Source: SAR324 cluster bacterium
Lineage (GTDB): Bacteria; SAR324; NAC60-12
Assembly: GCA_015232315.1 (NCBI GenBank)
Contig: JADFZZ010000005.1
Span: forward strand, 124,001-188,000
Direction: 5' to 3'
DNA length: 64,000 nt
Notes under the pieces: model-generated
Seen by the model: the letters and a program-made list of their open reading frames with translations, nothing else
Database searches by the model: none
Told to the model about the DNA's origin: nothing
Position numbers and translations under genes: made by a program
In this document: piece after piece, positions 1-8,493 of the stretch
How positions within the stretch are numbered: the stretch's first letter is position 1
How the letters are laid out: each line of letters starts with the position of its first letter

Positions 1-1050
1 ATGATACAGTTCCACAAGTTTGCTGGCAATTTTATGAGACGGCAGCACAAATTCAGCACCACCGCGTTCAATGGCACGTTTGGGCATACCAAATACAGTG
101 CAGGTTTCTTCCGCTTCGACAACGCTGTGTCCTCCCAGTTTTCTAAGGCGAACGACACCATCGGCACCATCCGATCCCATACCAGTCAAAATCACACCCA
201 ACCAGTTTTTTCCAAGGTGATCGCACAGGGACTGGAATAAAACATTGACCGACGGACAGTTGATATCCGATTGACTTCCATGCCGTATGTTAATGAACCG
301 GACCAGTTCATTACGCACAGAGATTTCCATATGTCGTCCGCCGGGAGCGATATAAATGGTTCCCCGTTCAATGATTTCCATGTTCTCGGCCTCTTTCACG
401 GTCATGGGACAGACATCGTTGAGATGAGCCGCAAGTTTGGCTGTAAATTTTTCCGGCATGTGTTGCACGATCAGGATGCTCAGATTCAGTTCCGCCGGAA
501 TCTGCGGAAGAATTTGATAGAGCGTCCCCGGACCGCCAGTAGAAACCCCCAGACCAATGATCCGTGAACCATCTGTTTTTCCAGGCAACACCCGATGATG
601 CACTTTCTGGACAGACTCATGATAAACAGGCTTGAATTTGAATTTCTGTCGTTTGCCTTCAGTCGCGGCCAGATGAATTTTTTCCAGCAGATGATACGTT
701 TCCCGGTCAATGTCCAGCGATATTGACCCGGAAGGCTTATGAATGAAATCAAACGCTCCCTGCGAGAGAGCCTGAATTGTTTCTTCTGCGCCTTCATCTG
801 TCAGCGCGCTGACCATGATTACCGGCAAGGGACATTCCCGCATGATGTGTCCCAGGGCTTCAAGCCCATCCATGACAGGCATGTTGATGTCCAGTGTCAT
901 GACATCCGGTTTCAAGGCCTTGACCTTATCAACCGCTTCCTGTCCATCAGAGGCCGTGCCAATCACATGAATGGCCGGATCTGTTTCCAGCATTTTTTTA
1001 ATTTCACTCCGCATCAACGCGGAATCATCTACAACCAATACTCGTATCAT
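1..1050 (-). CDS. cheB: CheB protein-glutamate methylesterase (C-terminus cut by window edge)
   Basis: Chemotaxis methylesterase/deamidase that removes methyl groups from receptor glutamates when phosphorylated by CheA. Seen: an N-terminal receiver domain with the acidic pair D8-D9 and phospho-acceptor D54 (in MTLDINMP), a linker, then the CheB catalytic domain with GVSTGGP (catalytic Ser), VQHMP (His) and GMGSDGADG (Asp). The 350 codons visible are close to the usual full length, so only the last few residues are missing. The ATG starts with MIRVLVVDDS, the normal CheB beginning. A three-domain CheW gene lies 56 bp upstream on the same strand, so the two are probably co-transcribed in a chemotaxis cluster that continues to the left. 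Confidence 0.93.
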   Translation of the reverse strand, partial: MIRVLVVDDSALMRSEIKKMLETDPAIHVIGTASDGQEAVDKVKALKPDVMTLDINMPVMDGLEALGHIMRECPLPVIMVSALTDEGAEETIQALSQGAFDFIHKPSGSISLDIDRETYHLLEKIHLAATEGKRQKFKFKPVYHESVQKVHHRVLPGKTDGSRIIGLGVSTGGPGTLYQILPQIPAELNLSILIVQHMPEKFTAKLAAHLNDVCPMTVKEAENMEIIERGTIYIAPGGRHMEISVRNELVRFINIRHGSQSDINCPSVNVLFQSLCDHLGKNWLGVILTGMGSDGADGVVRLRKLGGHSVVEAEETCTVFGMPKRAIERGGAEFVLPSHKIASKLVELYH

Positions 1051-1106
1051 GCTTATTAATTTTCATTACAGGCCTTTTCCTGTGGAATTGGCCAAAATTC
1101 TTGGTT

Positions 1107-2612
1107 TCAGGGGGATTCCAGCAATGCGGGTTCAATATCGCCATCGTAAAATTCGGCCTGACTCAAAGTTTCCGGAGTGTCAATCAGAATGACGATTTCA
1201 CCTTTTTCAGAAGTTCTTCCGATGCCTTCAACAAATTCATTGTATTGACGATTGATGCCTACCGGTTTTTCAAAAAGGTTGTAGGGAACATGATCTATCC
1301 CCAGAATCTGATCCACTTGAAATCCTGCTTTCTGATCATTCACTTCAATAATGATAATGCGTGTTTTTTCAGAGACAGGCAATGGTTGATTTCCAAAAAA
1401 AGTAGCCATTTCAATGATGGTGATCACATCGCCCCGGAGATTGATCACGCCTTTCACAAACGGTGGCGCCTTGGGAACCCTGACCATTTTCTGGATCGTT
1501 GTGATTTCATTGATTTCCAACACGCGAACCGCGAATGTTTCTTCTCCGACTTTGAATTTCAGAATGGAAATTATTTCGGAATGGGTTTCCTCTTCGGATG
1601 TTTCATCTTCAATGTCATTGAGTTCATCTCTAAGCTGCTGAAGATGTGCCTGTTCGTCTTCTGTAAGCAGGCTTGGCAGGTTCAACGCCATGATGACTTC
1701 AGTATGATCATTGCGTTTGATTTTGATAATACCATCCAGTTGTTCAGCACTGCGTCCACTGATATTGGGCGGAGGTGGCACAATATCATTTTCCAGGACA
1801 TGAAAGACTTCTGTGATTTGATCCACAATCAATCCCATCATCAATCGGTCATCATTGACAATCAGGACCGATGTGTCTTCCGTGTAAGCGATATCAGGGA
1901 GTAAAAAACGACGCCCAAGCCGGAGAATAGGCAATGCCTGGTCCCGTTGATAAAAAATGCCTTCAATTTTATCGGCCATTTCCGGCACCAGTGTGATTTT
2001 GGGCATTTCAATGATTTCTTCGACATAATTGATATCCAGCGCATAATAGTCCTGATTCAGTCTGAAACCGATCAGAATGCGTTCCCGATACGTTTTTGAA
2101 ACCTGAAGCGGATGAGCCAGGTTTGTTTTCTTGTCATCTTTGGGAATATGATTGTGCAGCACAAGTTCGGCAGGGTCGATCAGCAGATCAGTGTCAATCA
2201 GCAGAAGGACTCCTTCGTTCTGGCGAACTGATCCGAAAATGTAACTGGACTCTGAACGGCTGACAATGGCGGGTGGCGGTCGAACATCTTTGCTGTTGAT
2301 GGGCAACACCCGGGTCACAGCATCCACAATCATCCCTACTTTAACACCATTGACCGAGACAATCAGAATCCGTGTCATATTGGTGGGAACCGCGGCTGGC
2401 ATATGAAACCGGTTACGCAGATCAATCACGGAAATCACCTCACCACGAAGATTGATCATTCCTGAAAAATAGTAGGGAGCCCGGGGAACAGGGGTTATTT
2501 TGTCCGGTAAGGTAATAATCTCTTCCACAGCATGAATCAGAACACCAAAAATTTCCTGATTTACCATGAAGGTCACAAACTGTGAAATATCTGAACGTGG
2601 ATCCAGTTTCAT
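1107..2612 (-). CDS. Chemotaxis coupling protein with three CheW domains
   Basis: 501 residues containing three tandem CheW-type domains, roughly residues 10-145, 180-315 and 345-490. Each has the family signature of a short strand set followed by a G-hINLRG or equivalent turn: GMINLRGEVISVIDL in the first, a diverged GIFYQRDQALPILRL in the second, GVINLRGDVITIIEM in the third. Ordinary CheW has one domain of about 150-170 residues and links receptors to CheA. Triple-CheW proteins are known but uncommon and are thought to scaffold receptor arrays. No CheA or receptor is in view. The middle domain has lost the NLRG turn, so it may have a different contact role. An acidic stretch (DIEDETSEEE) separates domains two and three. 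Confidence 0.9.
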   Translation of the reverse strand: MKLDPRSDISQFVTFMVNQEIFGVLIHAVEEIITLPDKITPVPRAPYYFSGMINLRGEVISVIDLRNRFHMPAAVPTNMTRILIVSVNGVKVGMIVDAVTRVLPINSKDVRPPPAIVSRSESSYIFGSVRQNEGVLLLIDTDLLIDPAELVLHNHIPKDDKKTNLAHPLQVSKTYRERILIGFRLNQDYYALDINYVEEIIEMPKITLVPEMADKIEGIFYQRDQALPILRLGRRFLLPDIAYTEDTSVLIVNDDRLMMGLIVDQITEVFHVLENDIVPPPPNISGRSAEQLDGIIKIKRNDHTEVIMALNLPSLLTEDEQAHLQQLRDELNDIEDETSEEETHSEIISILKFKVGEETFAVRVLEINEITTIQKMVRVPKAPPFVKGVINLRGDVITIIEMATFFGNQPLPVSEKTRIIIIEVNDQKAGFQVDQILGIDHVPYNLFEKPVGINRQYNEFVEGIGRTSEKGEIVILIDTPETLSQAEFYDGDIEPALLESP

Positions 2613-2671
2613 AGATTAACTTTGATGGTCAGAGATTGGCAATAGACAGTCCTTATTTTCAGAAACATAGT

Positions 2672-2688
2672 ATGACACAAACTGTCAT
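2672..2688. repeat. Inverted repeat in the cheW upstream gap
   Basis: ATGACA-CAAAC-TGTCAT forms a perfect 6-bp inverted repeat with a 5-bp spacer. It lies in the 149-bp gap (2613-2761) upstream of the triple-CheW gene and downstream of the NtrC-class regulator, both on the minus strand. It could be an operator or a chance palindrome. Nothing else recognisable is in this gap. Confidence 0.25.
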
Positions 2689-2761
2689 GTCTATTTGGAT
2701 ATATAAATTCTTGAGTCCTTTGTGAATAGTAAAAATCAGTTTGATCACAAAACTTTATTTT

Positions 2762-4261
2762 TTATGCTTCGTCCAGGTCGCCATCGTCCCCGTCTTCTCC
2801 ATCAATTTTATACTCATTGAGCTTGTTTCTTAAGGTGCGAATACTGATTCCCAAAATTTTTGCGGCATGAGTCCGATTGCCTTCTGTTTTTTTCAAAGTT
2901 TCCAGAATGAGTGTTTTTTCAGCTTCCTTCATGGACATCCCTACTTCGATTCCCAGCGATTCGCTACCGGCAGGAATTCTGGTGGAGGCCGTTGCCGTTG
3001 CCGTCGCGGCGACGATCGTCGATGCGGCGACAGACTGTGCTTCGGCATAGGCGTTATCTTGCAGGGCTGAAGAAAATTTTGCGTGATTGTGCATCAACAG
3101 ATGTTGTGGCATAATCTCTTTGCCATTACACAACAGCATGGAGCGTTCAATCACATTTTCCAGTTCCCGCACATTTCCACGCCAATTGTAATTCATCAGC
3201 ACTTCCAGGGTTCCCTGTACCAGTATGGGTTGTTCACGGTTGTTGAGACGGGAATGTTTTTCCAGAAAATGACCCACCAATACCGGAATGTCATCTTTTC
3301 GTTCCCGCAAGGGAGGAAGTTCCAGTGGAATCACATTCAACCGGAAATAAAGATCTTCACGGAATTTGCCTTCTTCCACCAGTTTGAGCATATCCCGGTT
3401 GGTGGTGGCGATAACTCGCACATCGACCAGAAGCGGTTCTTTTCCGCCGACTTTGTCAATTTCATGTTCCTGAAGCACCCTGAGCAGTTTGGCCTGAAGG
3501 GGAACGGCCATTTCACTGATTTCGTCCAGCAGGATGGTTCCACCATGGGCTTGCTCAAATTTTCCACGATGATCCTGATTGGCTCCGGTGAAGGCGCCTT
3601 TTTTGTATCCAAACAACTCGCTTTCCAGCAGTGTATCGGGCAGAGCCGCACAATTCACCGCGACAAACGGTTTGCCTGCCCTGTCTGATTGCTGGTGAAT
3701 ATAGCGGGCCAGCAATTCTTTTCCGGTTCCACTCTCGCTCTGAATCAGGACCGTCGCTTTACTCATGGCCACATTTCTGACCACATGCAGCAATGCCAGC
3801 ATGTGTCTGTTTTGTGTGACAATGTCTTTGAACAGATCCGGAGATGTTGCCTTTTTCAAAGGTTCATTACGGGATTGTGCCTGTGGTGCCCGTTCCTTGA
3901 ATGCCAATGCCCGTTCAACGACGAAATTGAATGTTTCAAAATTGAAGGGCTTCAGGATATAATCAAACGCACCATGTTTCATGGCTTCCACAGCCGTTTC
4001 AATGGTGCCATAAGCTGTGACCATGATGATCGGCATGACTGGATCCAGTGCTTTGATATCCTTGAGCAGTTCCAGACCACTCCGTTTGGGCATGGTCATG
4101 TCGGTGATCACCATTGAATATTTTTTGTCCTTGAATTTTTTCAGTGCGTCAATGGCGTTATGGGAAAGTTCAACTTCGTATCCGCAGTGCTTGAGAGTTT
4201 CGGACATGGCAATACGCATTTCCACTTCATCATCTACAATGAGTATAGGATACTCTGTCAT
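2762..4261 (-). CDS. Sigma-54-dependent response regulator, NtrC/AtoC class
   Basis: Transcription activator of sigma-54 promoters. Seen in order: receiver domain (ILIVDDE, phospho-acceptor D54 in VITDMTMP, K in ILKPF), AAA+ domain with Walker A SESGTGKE, the sigma-54 contact loop GAFTGA, Walker B-like GGTILLDEIS and the arginine-finger region FREDLYFRLNVIPL, an Ala/Thr-rich linker, and a C-terminal Fis-type helix-turn-helix (NRTHAAKILGISIRTLRNKL). About 499 residues, longer than the usual 450-470 mainly because of the linker. The ATG at MTEYPIL has AGGA 9 bp upstream and is preferred to an in-frame TTG six codons earlier. The cognate kinase lies 39 bp upstream. Its targets are unknown; flagellar or chemotaxis control is possible given the neighbours. 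Confidence 0.93.
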   Translation of the reverse strand: MTEYPILIVDDEVEMRIAMSETLKHCGYEVELSHNAIDALKKFKDKKYSMVITDMTMPKRSGLELLKDIKALDPVMPIIMVTAYGTIETAVEAMKHGAFDYILKPFNFETFNFVVERALAFKERAPQAQSRNEPLKKATSPDLFKDIVTQNRHMLALLHVVRNVAMSKATVLIQSESGTGKELLARYIHQQSDRAGKPFVAVNCAALPDTLLESELFGYKKGAFTGANQDHRGKFEQAHGGTILLDEISEMAVPLQAKLLRVLQEHEIDKVGGKEPLLVDVRVIATTNRDMLKLVEEGKFREDLYFRLNVIPLELPPLRERKDDIPVLVGHFLEKHSRLNNREQPILVQGTLEVLMNYNWRGNVRELENVIERSMLLCNGKEIMPQHLLMHNHAKFSSALQDNAYAEAQSVAASTIVAATATATASTRIPAGSESLGIEVGMSMKEAEKTLILETLKKTEGNRTHAAKILGISIRTLRNKLNEYKIDGEDGDDGDLDEA

Positions 4262-4300
4262 AACCGTGATTCCTTTCAATTAGTTCCTGGTTTAATACGT

Positions 4301-5632
4301 TCAGAAAGAATCTTCATCCAATATTGGAAAAAGCAACGTCACATTGGTGCCCTGGCCTGCTTCACTTTCCACATCAATCACCGCACTGTGAGACTCAATG
4401 ATGTTGTGAACAATGGAAAGTCCGAGGCCGGTTCCCCGCTCCTTGGTCGAGAAAAACGGATCAAATATTTTCTTTTTCACATCAGGTGTCATCCCCATTC
4501 CCGTATCTCGTACCGTAATTTCAACCAATTTCAAACTTTTCCTCCGGTATCCGGGAAGATGCTGAAACCGCTTGAGCAGTTTTTTATTTTTCGTCTGTAA
4601 ATTTCTGGTACTCAGAATCAATGTTCCGGGTTCCAGCATGGACTGAATGGAATTCATGATCAGATTATGGAACACCTGTTTCAGCAATTCAGTTTCTCCC
4701 AGAATGGTGGTCATCTGTGCTGAAAAATTTGTTTCGAGCTGAATATCATTATGCTCAATCAGATACTTGCAGAAATCCAGCATTTCGTACAAGAAGGCAT
4801 GGACATCCAGTCTTTCCTTCCGGACATGGCGCGGTTTGGTAAATTCCAGCAGATTTGAAATGATATGATTCATGCTTTTGATCGCAGAGGAAATATGCTC
4901 AATCAATGTTTGCTGCTGAGTGCCCGGAGGAAGTTCTTTTTTTAACAGGGACGAAAACAATTCAATGCTTCCCAGCGGATTTCTGATTTCATGAGCAATG
5001 GTGGCCGCCATTTCACCCATGACCGTGAACCGGTTCTTGCGGTCGGCTTCCGCTTCCAGTTTTTTCAGGTCCGTAATGTCCTGCACATTGATGATCAATC
5101 CCAGCACATCGTTTTTTTCGCTGTACATCAACGAAATATAAAGTCTGAATTTAAGCCGGGTGTCATCATTTTTAATATACTCAATTTCCTGTTCATCCAC
5201 CTGTTTATAGGGTTCCAGCAACGCCATGGTCATTTGCGGCGGCAGGACTTCTACTTTCAGCAGTTCATTCAGATGTTTGCCATGAAACTCTTCGGCCATC
5301 GCACTGGTCATACGGAGAACCGTCTGATTGATCGAGGTGATGATTCCATCAAGATCTGTCACAATAATGCCAATGGCAGAGCTTTCAAAAATATTGGACA
5401 GGTAGTTTTTTACCCGTTCCTTTTCCAGCAGATTCTGTTCAAGTTCCTTGTTTTTTCTGGCCAGTTCATGATTCAGTTCATCAACTTTTTCCTCAATCCC
5501 TCGATAATATTCCCTGAGTTTGACTGTGGCCTGATTGAATGCCTCGAATCCCTGCATTAATAATTGAGAGTTGATCGGGTCTTTTTCCGTGATCTCAATA
5601 GCCAGGGGCTCCAGTTCCGGTTTTTGCGTCAT
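4301..5632 (-). CDS. PAS-domain sensor histidine kinase, NtrB/AtoS-like
   Basis: Partner kinase of the NtrC-class regulator just downstream. Seen: N-terminal coiled coil (about residues 20-70), a PAS domain (about 70-190; SAIGIIVTDLDGIITSINQT), HisKA with the phospho-histidine in TIAHEIRNPLGS, and HATPase_c with N box (HNLIMNSIQSM), G1 (DTGMGM), F box (FDPFFSTKERGTGLGLS) and G2. No transmembrane segments, so it is cytoplasmic and probably senses an internal signal. Kinases of this layout (FlrB/FleS, NtrB) pair with sigma-54 activators. The ATG at MTQKPELEP was preferred to an in-frame TTG 12 codons upstream; neither has a convincing ribosome site. Confidence 0.91.
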   Translation of the reverse strand: MTQKPELEPLAIEITEKDPINSQLLMQGFEAFNQATVKLREYYRGIEEKVDELNHELARKNKELEQNLLEKERVKNYLSNIFESSAIGIIVTDLDGIITSINQTVLRMTSAMAEEFHGKHLNELLKVEVLPPQMTMALLEPYKQVDEQEIEYIKNDDTRLKFRLYISLMYSEKNDVLGLIINVQDITDLKKLEAEADRKNRFTVMGEMAATIAHEIRNPLGSIELFSSLLKKELPPGTQQQTLIEHISSAIKSMNHIISNLLEFTKPRHVRKERLDVHAFLYEMLDFCKYLIEHNDIQLETNFSAQMTTILGETELLKQVFHNLIMNSIQSMLEPGTLILSTRNLQTKNKKLLKRFQHLPGYRRKSLKLVEITVRDTGMGMTPDVKKKIFDPFFSTKERGTGLGLSIVHNIIESHSAVIDVESEAGQGTNVTLLFPILDEDSF

Positions 5633-5884
5633 AATTCGGATAAGAAAAAGGTGATAAAGACAAATCAAAATGATTCAATGCCCTCATGCACAAAATGTAC
5701 ATTTTTTTCATGATGACAAAAGTTAACTGATTTATCCCGCTGAAAACCCGCATGAATACGGCCATTGCGGGAAAAACCAAATGATCTGACGAACAGCTTG
5801 AATTTTTAATTTATATAAGGAAGGTTAACCTAGTTTCCGGCGAAAGCCGTCATCAATTGATCAACCATCCATTCAGGAGAACAC

Positions 5885-6151
5885 ATGGCATCTCAAGAGC
5901 AATTTGAAGACGCGGCAAAACAGGTTCAAAATCTACCAAGCCGCCCGGGCAATGATGAACTGCTTCAACTTTATGCACTTTACAAGCAGGGTTCCGAAGG
6001 CGATGTCAAAGGTGACAGGCCAGGTTTCGCAGATTTTGCCGGACGAGCTAAATATGACGCATGGGCCAAGCAAAAAGGCAAAACCCAGGATCAGGCAAAA
6101 CAGGCTTATGTGGACATGGTCGAAGGTCTGAAGAAAAAATACGCGGGTTGA
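5885..6151 (+). CDS. Acyl-CoA-binding protein (ACBP)
   Basis: Small soluble carrier of long-chain acyl-CoA esters. The 88 residues match the ACBP family over their whole length: the ligand-binding helix with LYALYKQ, the turn KGDRPGF, AKYDAWAKQKGKT, and the C-terminal helix AKQAYVDMVEGLKKKY. The Tyr, Lys and Trp positions used for CoA and acyl-chain binding in known ACBPs are present. AGGAG lies 6 bp before the ATG. The family is universal in eukaryotes and patchy in bacteria. The gene stands alone, divergent from the kinase gene to its left and 120 bp before gatA. Two acyl-CoA dehydrogenase genes lie about 42 kb further on. Confidence 0.95.
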   Translation: MASQEQFEDAAKQVQNLPSRPGNDELLQLYALYKQGSEGDVKGDRPGFADFAGRAKYDAWAKQKGKTQDQAKQAYVDMVEGLKKKYAG

Positions 6152-6271
6152 TCATTACCGTTAAAAGCACCTCCATCAGCAGGGCGCGTTTTATTCCAGA
6201 CGTGTCCCTGACTTGCCAGTTTCTTCCTGAAATTCATTCCATTTTTGCCTTAACCCGAGCCGATTGTCATT

Positions 6272-7735
6272 ATGCTGTTTGATACCCCTTTTGTTTCTCT
6301 TGTAAGCCAGATTGAACGTCAAACGATTCAGGCTACCGCGCTGGTCAATGCGGTTTATGATCATATTGAAAAATTCAATCAGGAATTGAATGTCTATCTG
6401 TCTTACCTGCCCCGCAGCAAGGCACTGGAACAGGCCCACCGTATTGATGAAAAAGCAAAATCAGGACAACCGCTGGGAAAACTCGCAGGCATCCCCTTCT
6501 CGGTCAAAGCGAATATTTGTGTGGCGCAGAAAGAACTGACCAATCATTGTGCTTCAAGAATTCTGGAGAATTTCAATTCACCATACAATGCGACGGTCAT
6601 CCAGAAACTGCTGGATGAAGACGCGATTCTGATTGGCATCACGAACATGGATGAATTCGCCATGGGCTCTTCCACAGAAAATTCCGCGTTTGGTGTGACA
6701 AAAAATCCCTGGGACCTCTCTCGTGTACCCGGCGGCAGCAGCGGCGGTGCGGCAGCATCGGTAGCCACAAGGATGGCGTTTTTCGCTCTGGGCTCTGACA
6801 CCGGCGGCTCTGTAAGGCAACCGGCTTCGTTCTGCGGTGTTACCGGACTCAAACCCACTTATGGGGCCTTGTCTCGATATGGCTTGATTGCCTATGGATC
6901 ATCACTGGATCAGATTGGCTGTATCACCCAGCGTGCTGAAGACAGCCACACCATTTTTTCAATCATCCATGGCTATGATTCCCATGACAGCACTTCCTCC
7001 ACTTATGATTGGACAGACTCACCGGCTGTTGATCTTTCAGCCTTACGTTTCTGCCTTCCTGAAGAATACATGGATCCTGAAGCGATTGAACCTGAAGTGA
7101 TTGAAAGCGTCAACGCGATGGTTGAAACTTTGAAAAACAACGGTGCCACGGTTGAAACACGGTCACTGGATTTTCTGATACACGGAGTTCCCGCATATTA
7201 TATTCTCGCTTTTGCGGAAGCCAGTTCCAATCTCGGACGGTTTGACGGAATCCGCTATGGAGTACGAGGTGATGAATCATCATTGGAAACGGTGTATCGT
7301 TCTTCACGGGGAAATGGATTTGGCAAGGAAGTCAAACGGAGAATCATGCTGGGTACCTTTGTGCTGAGTTCGGGATATTACGATCAGTATTACGGCAAAG
7401 CAAACCGGGTACGGCAATGGATCGGCAAGGAAATGGACAAGGTTCTGGGCGAATTTGATTTCATTCTGGGGCCTACAGCGCCGCATCCTGCTTTCAAACT
7501 GGGAGAAAAAACCGAAAATCCGCTGACGATGTATCTGGCAGACATCTGCACAGTCGTCTCTAACCTGGCACAGACTCCATCCATCTCTATTCCCGGAAAA
7601 CCGACAGCTTCCGGATTACCGGTAGGAATCCAGTTCATGGGCAAACGCCATGATGATTTCAGAATGCTGAAGACTGTGCAGGCCCTTCAAGCGGTGACGA
7701 CGCATCATCAACGCATGCCGGATCTCATTTCCTGA
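6272..7735 (+). CDS. gatA: Glutamyl-tRNA(Gln)/aspartyl-tRNA(Asn) amidotransferase subunit A
   Basis: Amidase subunit of GatCAB, which releases ammonia from glutamine for transamidation of mischarged Glu-tRNA(Gln) or Asp-tRNA(Asn). Seen: amidase signature with the Ser-cisSer-Lys triad at about K79 (IPFSVKANI), S156 (PGGSSGGAAASVA) and S180 (SDTGGSVRQPA), plus the GatA C-terminal block SISIPGKPTASGLPVGIQFMG. 487 residues, normal length. gatB and gatC are not beside it. Assignment to GatA rather than another amidase rests on the MDEFAMGSSTENSAFGVTKNPWD block, which is characteristic. The ribosome site is weak. Confidence 0.94.
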   Translation: MLFDTPFVSLVSQIERQTIQATALVNAVYDHIEKFNQELNVYLSYLPRSKALEQAHRIDEKAKSGQPLGKLAGIPFSVKANICVAQKELTNHCASRILENFNSPYNATVIQKLLDEDAILIGITNMDEFAMGSSTENSAFGVTKNPWDLSRVPGGSSGGAAASVATRMAFFALGSDTGGSVRQPASFCGVTGLKPTYGALSRYGLIAYGSSLDQIGCITQRAEDSHTIFSIIHGYDSHDSTSSTYDWTDSPAVDLSALRFCLPEEYMDPEAIEPEVIESVNAMVETLKNNGATVETRSLDFLIHGVPAYYILAFAEASSNLGRFDGIRYGVRGDESSLETVYRSSRGNGFGKEVKRRIMLGTFVLSSGYYDQYYGKANRVRQWIGKEMDKVLGEFDFILGPTAPHPAFKLGEKTENPLTMYLADICTVVSNLAQTPSISIPGKPTASGLPVGIQFMGKRHDDFRMLKTVQALQAVTTHHQRMPDLIS

Positions 7736-7745
7736 AATGGTTCCG

Positions 7746-7822
7746 TAGGATGGGTAGAGCGTTAGCGAAACCCATTGAGTTTTGTTGGGTTTCACTTCGT
7801 TCTCCCCAACCTACCCACCATG
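7746..7822. repeat. Palindromic interspersed repeat
   Basis: Arms TGGGTAG...GCGAAACCCA and TGGGTTTCAC...CTACCCA form an imperfect palindrome about 70 bp long, able to fold as a long hairpin. It fills the gap between gatA and the PIN gene. Similar GGGTAG/CGAAACCCA palindromes are scattered in many bacterial genomes as small non-coding repeats. It may also act as a terminator for gatA. Confidence 0.6.
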
Positions 7823-7865
7823 CCAAACCGAAAATTAAACAGCCCTGCTATCAACAGGAGTCGTT

Positions 7866-8339
7866 ATGAATAAAAAAATATTGCGAATCTACGTGGATAC
7901 ATCTGTTTTCGGGGGAATGTTTGATGAAGAGTTTTCCGACATTAGCCAACGGTTTTTTAAGCAGGTGAGTGAAGGTCGATTCAAATTGGTTACTTCAGCA
8001 GTAGTTCAACAAGAACTGGAACCTGCTCCTGAAAAAGTGAAACAGCTATTTCAGAAAATGTTGCCATTAGCAGACATTGTCAGCATCGAACGAGAAGCGT
8101 TAGAATTGCAGCAAGCATACATTACAGAAGGAGTCGTCACTGCAACATCTGCTCTGGACGCGCTTCATGTTGCTTTAGCGACGGTGAACGGTTGTGATCT
8201 GATAATTAGTTGGAACTTCAAACATATTGTACATTTTGACAAGATTCCGATGTATAATGCCGTCAATACACTGAAAAACTTTGGGCACATTGACATATAT
8301 TCGCCAAGGGAGGTGATTCACTATGAAGAAGATATTTGA
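7866..8339 (+). CDS. PIN-domain protein, probable VapC-like ribonuclease toxin
   Basis: 157 residues with the PIN-domain acidic pattern: D12 in RIYVDTSVFGG, an acidic residue in VVQQELEP, and the ALDALHVALA block with the third acidic site; the end SWNFKHIVHFDKI is typical of this PIN subgroup. The family cuts single-stranded RNA in a metal-dependent way. AGGAG lies 5 bp before the ATG. The stop overlaps the start of a 52-residue gene by 17 bp, so the two are translationally linked, toxin first. No transcription-factor-like antitoxin is present. Confidence 0.85.
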   Translation: MNKKILRIYVDTSVFGGMFDEEFSDISQRFFKQVSEGRFKLVTSAVVQQELEPAPEKVKQLFQKMLPLADIVSIEREALELQQAYITEGVVTATSALDALHVALATVNGCDLIISWNFKHIVHFDKIPMYNAVNTLKNFGHIDIYSPREVIHYEEDI

Positions 8340-8481
8340 TTGCGTGGAAATGAAACGGGAAGGAGCTAAAAAAATTCTGGAACAATTACAAGGGATAACG
8401 ATTGAACAGCAATTAGACTACTGGAAATTGATAGAAAAAAAAATAAAGGAAAAGGCGAATCCACAATATTCCATAAACTGA
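8323..8481 (+). CDS. Small protein downstream of PIN toxin, putative antitoxin
   Basis: 52 residues beginning MKKIFDCVEMKREGAKKIL and continuing with a long charged helix (IEQQLDYWKLIEKKIKEK). The start sits inside the PIN gene and has GGGAGG 9 bp upstream. Short, helical, charged proteins in exactly this position accompany many PIN toxins of this subgroup. I recognise no DNA-binding fold, so an antitoxin role is inferred from context and length. Too short to appear in a normal ORF listing. Confidence 0.72.
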   Translation: MKKIFDCVEMKREGAKKILEQLQGITIEQQLDYWKLIEKKIKEKANPQYSIN

Positions 8482-8493
8482 AAATGTGAATCA

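Noticed and set aside
1101-1904. 267-codon open frame on the plus strand opposite the CheW gene
   Set aside because: It lies entirely antisense to a clear CheW gene, has no ribosome site and reads as low-quality protein (many His, Phe and Cys); a shadow of the real gene.
3083-3688. 201-codon open frame antisense to the NtrC-class regulator
   Set aside because: Mirror frame of the AAA+ domain; no motifs and no ribosome site.
4991-5560. 189-codon open frame antisense to the PAS kinase
   Set aside because: Mirror of the PAS/HisKA region with Phe/His-rich composition typical of antisense frames.
6272-7735. gatA as evidence for a gatCAB operon here
   Set aside because: No gatC or gatB is seen on either side; the neighbours are an ACBP gene and a PIN module.
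7746-7822. Insertion sequence next to the PIN gene
   Set aside because: Only about 75 bp, no transposase; a small palindromic repeat explains it.
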